NCBI GenBank assembly: GCA_900489925.1
Contig: UEHQ01000030.1
Coordinates: forward strand, 1-64,000
Direction of reading: 5' to 3'
Length of the DNA stretch: 64,000 bases
Source of the DNA: Hyphomicrobiales bacterium
Lineage (GTDB): Bacteria > Pseudomonadota > Alphaproteobacteria > Rhizobiales > Rhizobiaceae
Position 1 is the first letter of the stretch. Each line of letters opens with the position of its first letter. The notes below the pieces were generated by a model. The model saw only the letters and a program-made list of their open reading frames with translations. It was not told the DNA's origin and made no database searches. Positions 16,997 to 25,554 of this stretch are shown in pieces. The translations under genes and the position numbers were made by a program.

Positions 16997-17189
16997 GCTG
17001 CCTGGGCGGCATTTTCCTTGACGTGTGCAACCGAATATGGCCTTAAAGCCAGCCAAACGGACAATTGGCGGAAGAAGCACCAAAAATGCCCTTTTCCGGC
17101 CGGTTTCCTGATCCAGTTATCTGCATTCTTTCCGGCCGAGCGTCGCTTTCTCAGAAAGCCGTCCGGCATCTATTTGACGGGCACATAAA

Positions 17190-18647
17190 ATGACAGCTTC
17201 CGGCGTCCGCGTCCGCATTGCTCCCTCGCCGACCGGCGAGCCGCATGTCGGCACCGCATATATCGCACTCTTCAATTATCTCTTCGCCAAGAAGCACGGC
17301 GGCGAGTTCATCCTGCGTATCGAAGACACTGATGCTACGCGCTCGACACCCGAGTTCGAAACCAAGGTGCTCGACGCGCTGAAGTGGTGCGGCCTGAAGT
17401 GGTCGGAAGGCCCGGATATCGGTGGCCCCTATGGCCCATACCGCCAGAGCGACCGCAAGGACATGTACCAGCCCTACGCCCAGCGGTTGCTGGACAAGGG
17501 CCATGCCTTCCGCTGTTTCTGCACGCCCGAGCGTCTGACCGAGATGCGCGAAGCCCAGCGCGCCGCCGGCAAGCCGCCGAAGTATGACGGTCTCTGCCTC
17601 AAGTACTCTGCCGAGGAAGTCTCTTCCAAGCTCGCATCGGGCGAAAGCTCCGTCATCCGCATGAAGATCCCGACCGAGGGCTCTTGCGACTTCACCGACG
17701 GTGTCTACGGCGACGTCTCGATCCCATGGGACAGCGTCGACATGCAGGTCCTTATCAAGGGCGACGGCATGCCGACCTATCACATGGCCAACGTCATCGA
17801 CGACCATCTGATGAAGATCACCCACGTCGCGCGCGGCGAGGAGTGGCTGGCTTCCGTACCGAAACACATCCTGCTTTATCGCTACTTCGAGTGGGATCAG
17901 CCGGTGTTCATGCACCTGTCGCTGATGCGCAATGCCGACAAGTCGAAGCTGTCGAAGCGCAAGAACCCGACTTCGATTTCCTATTACACGGCGCTCGGCT
18001 ACATCCCCGAAGCGTTGATGAACTTCCTTGGCCTGTTCTTCGTGCAGATCGCCGAAGGCGAAGAGCTGCTCGATATCGATGAACTCGCGGGCAAGTTCGA
18101 CCCTGAAAACCTCTCGAAGGCCGGCGCCATCTTCGACATCCAGAAGCTCGACTGGCTGAACGGCCGCTGGATCCGCGAGAAGATGTCGGAAGAAGAGTTC
18201 CAGAGCCGCGTGCTGACCTGGGCGATGGAAAACGATCGCCTGAAGGCCGGCCTGGCGCTGTCCCAGTCGCGCATCTCGAAGCTCGGCGAGCTTCCCGATC
18301 TGATGGGCTTCCTCCTGAAGTCGGACCTCAACCTCGATCCGTCCGCCTTCGCCAAGATCAAGTCGCCGCCGGAAGAGATCCTTGAGATCCTGAACACCGT
18401 GCAGCCGGATCTGGAAAAGATCCTCGAGTGGAACGTCGAATCCATCGAAGCCGAACTGCGCGCCATCGGCGACCGCATGGGCAAGAAGCTCAAGATCATC
18501 GTCGCGCCGCTCTTCGTTGCCGTCTCCGGCTCGTCGCGCTCGCTGCCACTGTTCGACTCGATGGCGATCCTCGGCCGTTCGGTCGTACGCCAGCGCCTGA
18601 AGCTTGCCGCGCAGGCCGTTGCCTCCCTCGTCGGCCCGAAGAACTGA
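17190..18647 (+). CDS. gltX: Glutamate-tRNA ligase
   Basis: A 485-residue class I aminoacyl-tRNA synthetase that charges tRNA with glutamate. The HIGH-equivalent is in IAPSPTGEPHVGTAYIALFN at the N-terminus and the KMSKS-equivalent is in KSKLSKRKNP. The zinc-region CFCTPERL and anticodon-binding C-terminal helices follow. It lies 16 bases upstream of lysS, forming a synthetase pair. Rhizobia commonly carry two gltX paralogues; this is the one next to lysS in my memory of S. meliloti. The 193-base upstream gap contains TTGACG near 17020 as a possible promoter element but nothing else clear. Confidence 0.95.
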   Translation: MTASGVRVRIAPSPTGEPHVGTAYIALFNYLFAKKHGGEFILRIEDTDATRSTPEFETKVLDALKWCGLKWSEGPDIGGPYGPYRQSDRKDMYQPYAQRLLDKGHAFRCFCTPERLTEMREAQRAAGKPPKYDGLCLKYSAEEVSSKLASGESSVIRMKIPTEGSCDFTDGVYGDVSIPWDSVDMQVLIKGDGMPTYHMANVIDDHLMKITHVARGEEWLASVPKHILLYRYFEWDQPVFMHLSLMRNADKSKLSKRKNPTSISYYTALGYIPEALMNFLGLFFVQIAEGEELLDIDELAGKFDPENLSKAGAIFDIQKLDWLNGRWIREKMSEEEFQSRVLTWAMENDRLKAGLALSQSRISKLGELPDLMGFLLKSDLNLDPSAFAKIKSPPEEILEILNTVQPDLEKILEWNVESIEAELRAIGDRMGKKLKIIVAPLFVAVSGSSRSLPLFDSMAILGRSVVRQRLKLAAQAVASLVGPKN

Positions 18648-18663
18648 ACCGGACGTTTGCATC

Positions 18664-20160
18664 ATGACTGAAAAGACCGAAACAGCGACCCTTTCCTCCG
18701 ACGCAACCGAAGTCCGCGCCCAGAAGCTGAAGCTGCTGCGCGAACAGATCGGTGACGTCTATCCGGCGCATTTTCACCGGACGATGACGAACGCCGAACT
18801 GGCGGAAAAGTACAAGGACCTCGAGGCAGACGTCGAAACGCAGGATGTCGTGACCGTCGCTGGCCGTGTCTATTCCTCACGCAACTCCGGCATGTTCATG
18901 GATATCCATGACGCTGGCGGCAAGATCCAGATCTTCAGCCACAAGGATGTGACGCCGGAAGAAGCCCGCAACATGCTCGGCATGATCGACATCGGCGACA
19001 TCATCGGCGTAACGGGCACCGTGCGCCGCACCAAGCGCGGCGAGCTGTCGATCAACGCCCGCGAAATCACCATGCTGACGAAGTCGCTGCTCCCCATGCC
19101 GGAGAAGTGGCACGGCGTTTCCGATATCGAGATCCGCTATCGCAAGCGTCACCTCGACATCATGACCAACGAGGAATCGAAGCTCCGGTTCCAGCAGCGT
19201 TCGAAGATCGTCTCCGGCATCCGCCGCTTCATGGAAAACGACGGCTTCATGGAAGTCGAAACGCCAATGCTGCATTCGGTCTACGGCGGCGCCACGGCAG
19301 ACCCATTCAAGACCCACCACAACACACTGAAGCAGGATATGTATCTGCGCATCGCGCCGGAATTGTTCCTGAAGCGCACGCTGGTTTCCGGCCTCACCGA
19401 CAAGGTGTTCGAGATCAACCGCAACTTCCGCAACGAAGGTGTTTCGACCCGGCACAATCCTGAATTCACGATGATGGAATGCTACTGGGCCTATGCCGAC
19501 TACGAGGACATCATGGACCTCGTCGAGCGGCTGTTCGAAGGCTTGGCCCTGTCGATCCACGGCACGACGGACTTCCCCTTCGGCGACAAGACGATCTCCT
19601 TCAAGGGTCCGTTCAAGCGCGTTCCGATGCCCGATGCCGTCAAGGAAGTGACCGGCCTCGACTTCCTCGCCATGAAGACTGACGAGGAAGCCCGCGCTGC
19701 TGCCAAGGCTGCCGGCTTCGAAGTCGAGAAGGATTGGACCTGGGGCGAATGCCTTGCCTTCATCTTCGAGGAGAAGGTCGAGGGCACGCTGATCCAGCCG
19801 AGCCACGTCACCCACTTCCCGAAGGACATCTCGCCCTTCGCCAAGGAAGTGCCGGGCGAGCCGCGCCTCGTCGAGCGCTTCGAGACCTATTGCAACGCCT
19901 GGGAACTCGGCAACGCGTTTTCGGAACTCAACGATCCGGAAGAACAGCGCCGCCGTATGGTCGAGCAACTGGAGCAGGCGCATGCCCGCGGCGAAAAGGA
20001 AAAGCAGCTGGACGACGAGTTCCTCGATGCGATCGATCAGGGCATGCCGCCGGCAGGTGGCCTCGGCATCGGCGTCGACCGTCTGATCATGCTTTTGACC
20101 AACGCGCCGTCGATCCGCGACGTCATCCTCTTCCCGGCCCGCCGCAGCAAGACGGACTGA
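18664..20160 (+). CDS. lysS: Lysine-tRNA ligase, class II
   Basis: A 498-residue class II lysyl-tRNA synthetase. An N-terminal OB-fold anticodon domain (VVTVAGRVYSSRNSGMFMDI) leads into the catalytic core with motif 1 around FMEVETPMLH, motif 2 FRNEGVSTRHNPEFTMMECY and motif 3 GGLGIGVDRLIMLL. It acts in protein synthesis. Start ATG 18664 is chosen because the neighbouring upstream frame overlaps gltX and lacks similarity. It is probably co-transcribed with gltX and ends at a strong bidirectional terminator. Confidence 0.95.
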   Translation: MTEKTETATLSSDATEVRAQKLKLLREQIGDVYPAHFHRTMTNAELAEKYKDLEADVETQDVVTVAGRVYSSRNSGMFMDIHDAGGKIQIFSHKDVTPEEARNMLGMIDIGDIIGVTGTVRRTKRGELSINAREITMLTKSLLPMPEKWHGVSDIEIRYRKRHLDIMTNEESKLRFQQRSKIVSGIRRFMENDGFMEVETPMLHSVYGGATADPFKTHHNTLKQDMYLRIAPELFLKRTLVSGLTDKVFEINRNFRNEGVSTRHNPEFTMMECYWAYADYEDIMDLVERLFEGLALSIHGTTDFPFGDKTISFKGPFKRVPMPDAVKEVTGLDFLAMKTDEEARAAAKAAGFEVEKDWTWGECLAFIFEEKVEGTLIQPSHVTHFPKDISPFAKEVPGEPRLVERFETYCNAWELGNAFSELNDPEEQRRRMVEQLEQAHARGEKEKQLDDEFLDAIDQGMPPAGGLGIGVDRLIMLLTNAPSIRDVILFPARRSKTD

Positions 20161-20177
20161 GCAGGTTCAAGAATACC

Positions 20178-20213
20178 AAAAGGCGGCGGGACCATCGGTT
20201 CCGCCGCCTTTTT
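20178..20213. terminator. Bidirectional terminator after lysS
   Basis: GGCGGCGGGACC pairs with GGTTCCGCCGCC around an ATC loop (12 bp, one G-U pair). An A-run is on the left and TTTTT on the right, so it can terminate lysS and the convergent gene at 20227. Confidence 0.88.
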
Positions 20214-20226
20214 CTATGGCATGAAA

Positions 20227-20979
20227 TCAGTGGCCTGCGGCCGGTGCGGCCTCAGCCTCGGCTGCGGGCGCTTCGGCGGGGGCCGCACCATGCCCGCCAC
20301 CTTCTGCCGGCTTCTCTTCCTTGGCTTTGCCCTTGGCAGCCTTGCCTTCGCCCTCACCGCCTTCAGTCGCGGCGACGGCGATCGGATCGATACAGTCGGA
20401 ATAGTCCTTGAACGACGCGTTCAACGCCGTGATCTCGTCTTCCGGCAGATCGACGCGCTCGCCAAAGAAGAGGCCATTCGAAGCGGCAGCGCCATCGTAA
20501 TAGCGCGCGGTATAGGTCTTGCCGTCCAGGCTTTCGACGATCGGATCCGGGTGCGGGATATAGACCACGTCCGCGCCGATGGCCCGGCCGCGAATATCGG
20601 AGCGCAGTGTCGGGCCGTTCGTGTCGAGCACGACGACCTGCACGAGATCCGGCTTCTCTGCCTCGTAGACCGCCTTGGCAACTCGCAGGGCGGTCTTGAC
20701 CCGGGTCATCCCGTCCGTCGGCTCCGTCTTGATGTACTTACGGATCCAGACGCGGTCCTGCTTCTTGATGGTGACGAGATTGACGTCAGTGCATGCGGCT
20801 CCGTTCACGGTCTCCGCTGCGGGACCGAGTAAATTGTCCTTACCGATATACAGTGCTGCACCGCCGGAAACGCCCGCGAGAAGGGCAATTCCGCCGATGA
20901 TCAACACCAATTTCCGGGAAGGCCGGAAGATGCGCAGTAAGGCCTTCACGCCAACTGCTCCGCCATCAAGAGACTCCAA
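20227..20979 (-). CDS. Membrane-anchored hypothetical protein with Ala/Glu/Pro-rich tail
   Basis: About 250 residues of unknown function. A basic N-terminus is followed by one hydrophobic segment (LVLIIGGIALLAGVSGGAALYI, about residues 24-45), so the rest is probably periplasmic. The central domain (about 55-195) is compact with two Cys residues (GAACTDVN and DYSDCIDP). The last 50 residues are low-complexity, rich in Ala, Glu, Gly, Lys and Pro, with a final His. I do not recognise the family. It converges on lysS across a shared terminator. Confidence 0.8.
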   Translation of the reverse strand: MESLDGGAVGVKALLRIFRPSRKLVLIIGGIALLAGVSGGAALYIGKDNLLGPAAETVNGAACTDVNLVTIKKQDRVWIRKYIKTEPTDGMTRVKTALRVAKAVYEAEKPDLVQVVVLDTNGPTLRSDIRGRAIGADVVYIPHPDPIVESLDGKTYTARYYDGAAASNGLFFGERVDLPEDEITALNASFKDYSDCIDPIAVAATEGGEGEGKAAKGKAKEEKPAEGGGHGAAPAEAPAAEAEAAPAAGH

Positions 20980-21130
20980 CGAGATACAATCGCGTCCGAC
21001 GCTAGAGAAATGACGTTTCTGAATGCTTAAATACCGACCTCAACTTTGCGTCAGTACGGGATTAATCCCAAAAAAGGTCCAAGCTTTTCGCATGCTTGCC
21101 ACTGGGCTCGCCCCCATGCTCTAACAGCGT

Positions 21131-22039
21131 ATGGTCTTCACGCTTCGCCAGATTCAGTATTTCGTCGCCGTTGCCGAGCAGGGGTCAGTAACGCGTGCCG
21201 CGCAGAACCTATCGATCTCGCAATCCTCGGTTACGGAAGCGTTGAAGGAGCTGGAAACCGACCTCGGCGTCGAGCTGTTCGACCGGCATCCGCGCGGGCT
21301 GTCCATTACCCATAATGGTCACCAGTTCCTGCGCCACGCGACGAAAATCCTCGCCAGCGTCTCCGACGCCCGCGGCAGCTTTTCCGGCAAGCAGAACGAG
21401 CTGTCCGGCAAACTGAACATCGGCGTCACCTCCCTCGTGGCGGGCTATGTCCTCTCCGATCTGCTGGCGCGCTATCGCCGCGCCTGCCCCGGCGTAGAGG
21501 TCAGTGCCATTGAGGACAATGGCGGCTATCTCGAACATCTGCTCGTAGGCGGCGAGCTTGACGTGGCCGTCATGGTCATCTCCAACCTGCGCGACCGCAT
21601 GGCTTTACAGGCGGAGATATTGGAAACCTCGCCTTACCGCCTCTGGCTGCCGCTCGGCCATCCGCTGGTGTCGGCGGATATCATCTCGATTGCCGATATC
21701 GCGCGCGAGCCGTTGATCATGCTCACCGTCGACGAAATCGAGGAAAACACCGGCAAGCTGCTCTCGGCCCTTGGCGCGCGACCGCACGTAGCCTTCCGCA
21801 CCCGCTCGGTCGAAGCGGTGCGCAGCCTTGTGGCAACTGGCGCGGGTGTCGCGTTGCTTCCCGATCTCGTTTACCGCCCCTGGTCGCTGGAAGGCGACCG
21901 CATCGAAAGCCGCGATGTATCCGGTTCACTCCCGGTCGTTCAGGTTGGTATGGTCTGGCGAAAAGGCTCCAGCCTGCCGCAGGCCGCGCGCGACTTCGTC
22001 GGCATCGCCGAAGCCATGCGTTCAGGCCGCCCGCGATAG
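21131..22039 (+). CDS. LysR-family transcriptional regulator
   Basis: A 302-residue LysR-type regulator. The winged HTH is at the N-terminus (LRQIQYFVAVAEQGSVTRAAQNLSISQSSVTEALKELE), followed by the periplasmic-binding-like sensor domain (LNIGVTSLVAGYVLSDLL and GAGVALLPDLVY). It lies 123 bases upstream of the polyamine-type binding protein in the same direction, and a perfect palindrome with a T-N11-A core lies just after its stop. It is therefore the likely regulator of the transporter operon. The effector is unknown. Confidence 0.9.
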   Translation: MVFTLRQIQYFVAVAEQGSVTRAAQNLSISQSSVTEALKELETDLGVELFDRHPRGLSITHNGHQFLRHATKILASVSDARGSFSGKQNELSGKLNIGVTSLVAGYVLSDLLARYRRACPGVEVSAIEDNGGYLEHLLVGGELDVAVMVISNLRDRMALQAEILETSPYRLWLPLGHPLVSADIISIADIAREPLIMLTVDEIEENTGKLLSALGARPHVAFRTRSVEAVRSLVATGAGVALLPDLVYRPWSLEGDRIESRDVSGSLPVVQVGMVWRKGSSLPQAARDFVGIAEAMRSGRPR

Positions 22040-22044
22040 CCTGA

Positions 22045-22061
22045 TATCGGAAATTCCGATA
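22045..22061. promoter_or_regulatory. Candidate LysR box upstream of the polyamine transporter
   Basis: TATCGGAAATTCCGATA is a 17-bp perfect palindrome containing the T-N11-A pattern typical of LysR-type recognition sites. It sits five bases after the lysR stop and about 100 bases before the binding-protein start. It could instead act as a small 3' hairpin of lysR. Confidence 0.5.
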
Positions 22062-22162
22062 GCGGCTTTCTGATAAATGAATTTGCGAAAGCGGCTTTTT
22101 CGCGTCACCTTTCTGTTGGGAACAAAACGCCGCAAAAGCGGCATCCAACCGGGAGACAGACG

Positions 22163-23323
22163 ATGAAGTATCTTCTGAAATCGTGCACGGTTGCGCTCGC
22201 GAGCCTGAGCTTCGTGACGCAGGTTGTGGCCGCAGAACCGCTGAAGGCTTTGGGCAAGGGCGAAGGTGCGGTCAGCATCGTGGCCTGGGCCGGCTATATC
22301 GAGCGCGGCGAAAGCGACAAGAATTACGACTGGGTCACCAGCTTCGAAAAGGAAACCGGCTGCAAGGTCTCGGTGAAGACCGCCGCCACCTCCGACGAAA
22401 TGGTCTCCCTGATGAACGAAGGCGGCTTTGACCTCGTCACCGCTTCGGGCGACGCCTCGCTGCGCCTCGTAGCCGGCAAGCGCGTCCAGCCGATCAACAC
22501 CGATCTGATCCCGAGCTTCAAGAACGTCGACAAGCGCCTGCAGGACGCACCCTGGTATACGGTGAATGGCGTCCATTACGGCGTTCCCTATCTCTGGGGA
22601 CCGAACGTTTTGATGTACAACACGGACGCCTTCAAGGATAAGGCGCCGACCAGCTGGAACGTGGTGTTCGAAGAACAGAACCTGCCCGACGGCAAGTCCA
22701 ACAAGGGCCGCGTCCAGGCCTATGACGGTCCGATCTACATCGCAGACGCTGCTCTTTACCTGATGGCCCACAAGCCGGAACTCGGTATCAAGGACCCCTA
22801 CGAGCTGAATGAAGACCAGTACAAGGCAGCCCTCGACCTGCTGCGCGGCCAGCGCAAGCTCGTCTCCCGCTACTGGCACGACGCCATGATCCAGATCGAC
22901 GACTTCAAGAACGAAGGCGTGGTTGCTTCGGGCTCCTGGCCGTTCCAGGTCAACCTGATGCAGGCAGACAAGCAGAAGATCGCCTCCACCTTCCCGGAAG
23001 AAGGCGTCACCGGCTGGGCTGACACCACCATGCTGCATGCCGACAGCGAACATCCGAACTGCGCCTACATGTGGATGGAACATTCGCTGCAGGCAAAGGT
23101 CCAGGGCGATGCTGCTGCCTGGTTCGGCGCCGTTCCCTCCGTTCCGGCTGCCTGCAAGGGCAACGAGCTGATGACGGATACCGGTTGCGCCACGAATGGC
23201 TATGACCACTTCGACAAGATCAAGTTCTGGAGAACCCCGACGGCCAAGTGCACGACGCAGAGCGAATGCGTGCCCTATCACCGCTGGGTGTCGGACTATA
23301 TCGGCGTGATTGGCGGGCGCTAA
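22163..23323 (+). CDS. Polyamine-type ABC transporter substrate-binding protein
   Basis: A 386-residue periplasmic binding protein. A Sec signal peptide (MKYLLKSCTVALASLSFVTQVVAA) ends near residue 24. The mature part resembles the spermidine/putrescine (PotD/SpuD) group: VSIVAWAGYIERG, FDLVTASGDASLRLV, YGVPYLWGPNVLMYN. The C-terminal part is Cys-rich (AACKGNE, TGCATN, AKCTTQSEC), which could form disulfides. GGGAG precedes ATG 22163. It heads an operon with ATPase, two permeases and an aminoaldehyde dehydrogenase, suggesting uptake of putrescine or a related amine. The ligand is inferred. Confidence 0.9.
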   Translation: MKYLLKSCTVALASLSFVTQVVAAEPLKALGKGEGAVSIVAWAGYIERGESDKNYDWVTSFEKETGCKVSVKTAATSDEMVSLMNEGGFDLVTASGDASLRLVAGKRVQPINTDLIPSFKNVDKRLQDAPWYTVNGVHYGVPYLWGPNVLMYNTDAFKDKAPTSWNVVFEEQNLPDGKSNKGRVQAYDGPIYIADAALYLMAHKPELGIKDPYELNEDQYKAALDLLRGQRKLVSRYWHDAMIQIDDFKNEGVVASGSWPFQVNLMQADKQKIASTFPEEGVTGWADTTMLHADSEHPNCAYMWMEHSLQAKVQGDAAAWFGAVPSVPAACKGNELMTDTGCATNGYDHFDKIKFWRTPTAKCTTQSECVPYHRWVSDYIGVIGGR

Positions 23324-23342
23324 GCGGCCGCAGCGACGAACT

Positions 23343-23374
23343 CTTCCTCCGCGGGAGGAAGATGTCCGAAGGAC
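23343..23374. repeat. RIME-like intergenic palindromic element
   Basis: Two adjacent perfect hairpins: CTTCCTCC-GCG-GGAGGAAG at 23343-23361 and GTCC-GAA-GGAC at 23364-23374. Read on the minus strand this resembles the rhizobial intergenic mosaic element (RIME) pattern of a CATCCG...CCTTCGG block followed by a CTTC...GAAG hairpin. A third imperfect hairpin is at 23551-23569. The element fills the 273-base gap between the binding-protein gene and the ATPase gene. Such palindromes often stabilise the upstream mRNA, which would favour more binding protein. An open frame of 37 codons here (from 23362) is probably not a gene. Confidence 0.5.
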
Positions 23375-23596
23375 GGATGACGCGGGAGACGCAAGAAGCG
23401 AGCGTCCCAGTGATCAGCGAAGACGAACTTAGCCGCGCACTGCTCGTCCGCCCTTCGGATTACCGACCGACTTGAAACAAATGGCACAGCCAATCGACCG
23501 AACCACCACGTTTGGCAGAGTGGGCATACCTATGCCCTCTCCAGACTTCGCTCTCCCTCCGGGGAAGAGAACAAGACGAGCAAATCGGAGCCTACC

Positions 23597-24583
23597 ATGA
23601 CCCCCGCAGTCCGTTTCCAACAGGTCTCACGCCATTTCGGCCAGGTTCGGGCCGTCGACAGCGTCGACCTCGAAATCGCGCCGGGCGAATTTTTCGCGAT
23701 GCTCGGTCCATCCGGGTCCGGCAAGACCACCTGCCTGCGCCTGATCGCCGGCTTCGAGCAGCCGACCGGCGGCCACATCGAAATCTTTGGAGAGACGGCC
23801 GAGGGGATCCCGCCCTATCGCCGCAACGTCAACACGGTCTTCCAGGACTATGCCCTCTTCCCGCACCTGAACATTCTCGACAACGTCGCCTATGGGCTGA
23901 TGGTCAAAGGCGTAGGCAAGGCCGAACGCACGAAGGCAGCGGAACAGGCGCTGGAACTGGTAAAGCTTCCGGGCTACGGCGCGCGCAAGCCGGGCCAGCT
24001 CTCCGGCGGTCAGCGGCAGCGCGTGGCGCTCGCCCGCGCCCTCGTCAACAAGCCGAAGGTCCTTCTCCTCGACGAACCGCTCGGCGCGCTTGATCTGAAG
24101 CTGCGCGAGCAGATGCAGGAGGAGCTGAAAAGCCTGCAGCGTGCGTTAGGCATCACCTTCGTCTTCGTGACCCACGACCAGGGCGAGGCCCTGTCGATGG
24201 CCGACCGCGTCGCTGTCTTCAACAATGGCGGCATCGTCCAGGAGGGCACGCCGCACGACATCTACCGTCGTCCGAAAACGCGCTTCGTCGCCGATTTCGT
24301 CGGCTCCTCCAACGTCATCGCGCCAGACCTGATGACCGCGCTCGGCGGCGAGAAGCGCTGGGCGAGCCTGCGTCCAGAAGCCATCCATGTCACCGGCGAC
24401 GGCGTCGAGGCCCGCGTCGAAAATGCCAGTTTCCTGGGTGCGGCAACCCGCCTGACGGTTGCGACCAAAGGCACGCGCCTGCATGTCATGCTGCCAGCCG
24501 GCGCCAATGTCCCCGATGTCGGCGCGAACGTCCGCCTCGCCTGGCAGCCCGTCGACGTACACTACATGGATGACGCAGCATGA
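23597..24583 (+). CDS. Polyamine-type ABC transporter ATP-binding protein (PotA-like)
   Basis: A 328-residue ABC ATPase. Walker A is GPSGSGKTT (about residue 37), the signature is LSGGQRQRVALARAL, Walker B is VLLLDEPLGALD and the H-loop is VTHDQGEA. A C-terminal TOBE-like domain follows (WASLRPEAIHV). It energises import of the substrate bound by the upstream binding protein. It overlaps the first permease by four bases (ATGA). The start is 273 bases after the binding-protein stop. Confidence 0.93.
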   Translation: MTPAVRFQQVSRHFGQVRAVDSVDLEIAPGEFFAMLGPSGSGKTTCLRLIAGFEQPTGGHIEIFGETAEGIPPYRRNVNTVFQDYALFPHLNILDNVAYGLMVKGVGKAERTKAAEQALELVKLPGYGARKPGQLSGGQRQRVALARALVNKPKVLLLDEPLGALDLKLREQMQEELKSLQRALGITFVFVTHDQGEALSMADRVAVFNNGGIVQEGTPHDIYRRPKTRFVADFVGSSNVIAPDLMTALGGEKRWASLRPEAIHVTGDGVEARVENASFLGAATRLTVATKGTRLHVMLPAGANVPDVGANVRLAWQPVDVHYMDDAA

Positions 24584-25554
24584 CCGCCCTTGCTCTCACC
24601 AAGCCGGCGGCGCTGCGCGAGACCTCGATCCTGCCGGGTCGCGGCGGTCTCTTCGGCCGGCTCTCCGACGCCTTCTGGCGGCACCCGAAGCTGCTGCTTT
24701 TCCTGATGCTGACACCGCCGCTGCTGTGGCTCGGCATCATCTATATCGGCTCGCTGATCGCACTGCTCCTGCAGAGCTTCTTCTCGATCGACGATTTCTC
24801 CGGCCTAGTGAATTACGAGTTCACGCTGGCGACCTACGCACAGTTGCTCAGCCCGACGAATTTCGACATCATCATCCGCACCATCATCATGGCGGCGCTG
24901 GTGACGCTGGCTTCCGCTGTCGTTGCCTTCCCGATCGCCTACTATGCGGCCCGCTATGCGCAGGGCAAATGGAAGGCGCTGTTCTACCTCGGCGTCATGC
25001 TGCCGCTTTGGTCCAGCTATCTTGTGAAGATCTATGCGTGGAAACTCATCCTCGCCAAGGAAGGCATCCTCACCTGGATTTTCGACAAGCTGTACCTGTC
25101 CTGGCTGCTCGACGGCATCCTCAACCTGCCCGTCATCGGCGGCAACTCGCTGTCGGTCAGCTATCTCGGCACCTTCCTCGTATTCGTCTATGTCTGGCTG
25201 CCCTACATGATCCTGCCGACACAGGCGGCACTCGAACGTGTCCAGGGCAACCTGATCGAAGCTTCGTCCGATCTCGGTGCAACACCGAGCCAGACCTTCC
25301 GCACCGTTCTGTTCCCGCTGGCTCTACCAGGCATCGTCGCCGGCTCGATCTTCACCTTCTCGCTGACATTGGGCGACTATATCATTCCGCAGATCATCGG
25401 CTCGTCACGACTCTTCATCGGCCAGGCGGTCTATGCGCAACAGGGCACCGCAGGCAACGTGCCGCTCGCGGCCGCCTTCTCCGTCGTCCCGATCGTCATC
25501 ATGGCCATCTATCTCTGGCTAGCCAAGAAACAGGGGGCCTTCGATGCGCTCTGA
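24580..25554 (+). CDS. Polyamine-type ABC transporter permease 1 (PotB-like)
   Basis: A 324-residue inner-membrane permease with about six hydrophobic segments. A hydrophilic N-terminal arm of about 45 residues precedes the first helix. The EAA loop is LIEASSDLGATPSQTFRTVLFPLALPGI, which docks with the ATPase. It overlaps the ATPase end by four bases and the second permease by 11 bases, a tightly coupled operon arrangement. The gene is intact. Confidence 0.92.
   Translation: MTALALTKPAALRETSILPGRGGLFGRLSDAFWRHPKLLLFLMLTPPLLWLGIIYIGSLIALLLQSFFSIDDFSGLVNYEFTLATYAQLLSPTNFDIIIRTIIMAALVTLASAVVAFPIAYYAARYAQGKWKALFYLGVMLPLWSSYLVKIYAWKLILAKEGILTWIFDKLYLSWLLDGILNLPVIGGNSLSVSYLGTFLVFVYVWLPYMILPTQAALERVQGNLIEASSDLGATPSQTFRTVLFPLALPGIVAGSIFTFSLTLGDYIIPQIIGSSRLFIGQAVYAQQGTAGNVPLAAAFSVVPIVIMAIYLWLAKKQGAFDAL

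Noticed and set aside
23362..23475. Open frame of 37 codons with an upstream purine-rich stretch in the binding-protein/ATPase gap
   Set aside because: It begins inside a RIME-like hairpin; the purine stretch is an arm of the palindrome, and the peptide shows no recognisable pattern.
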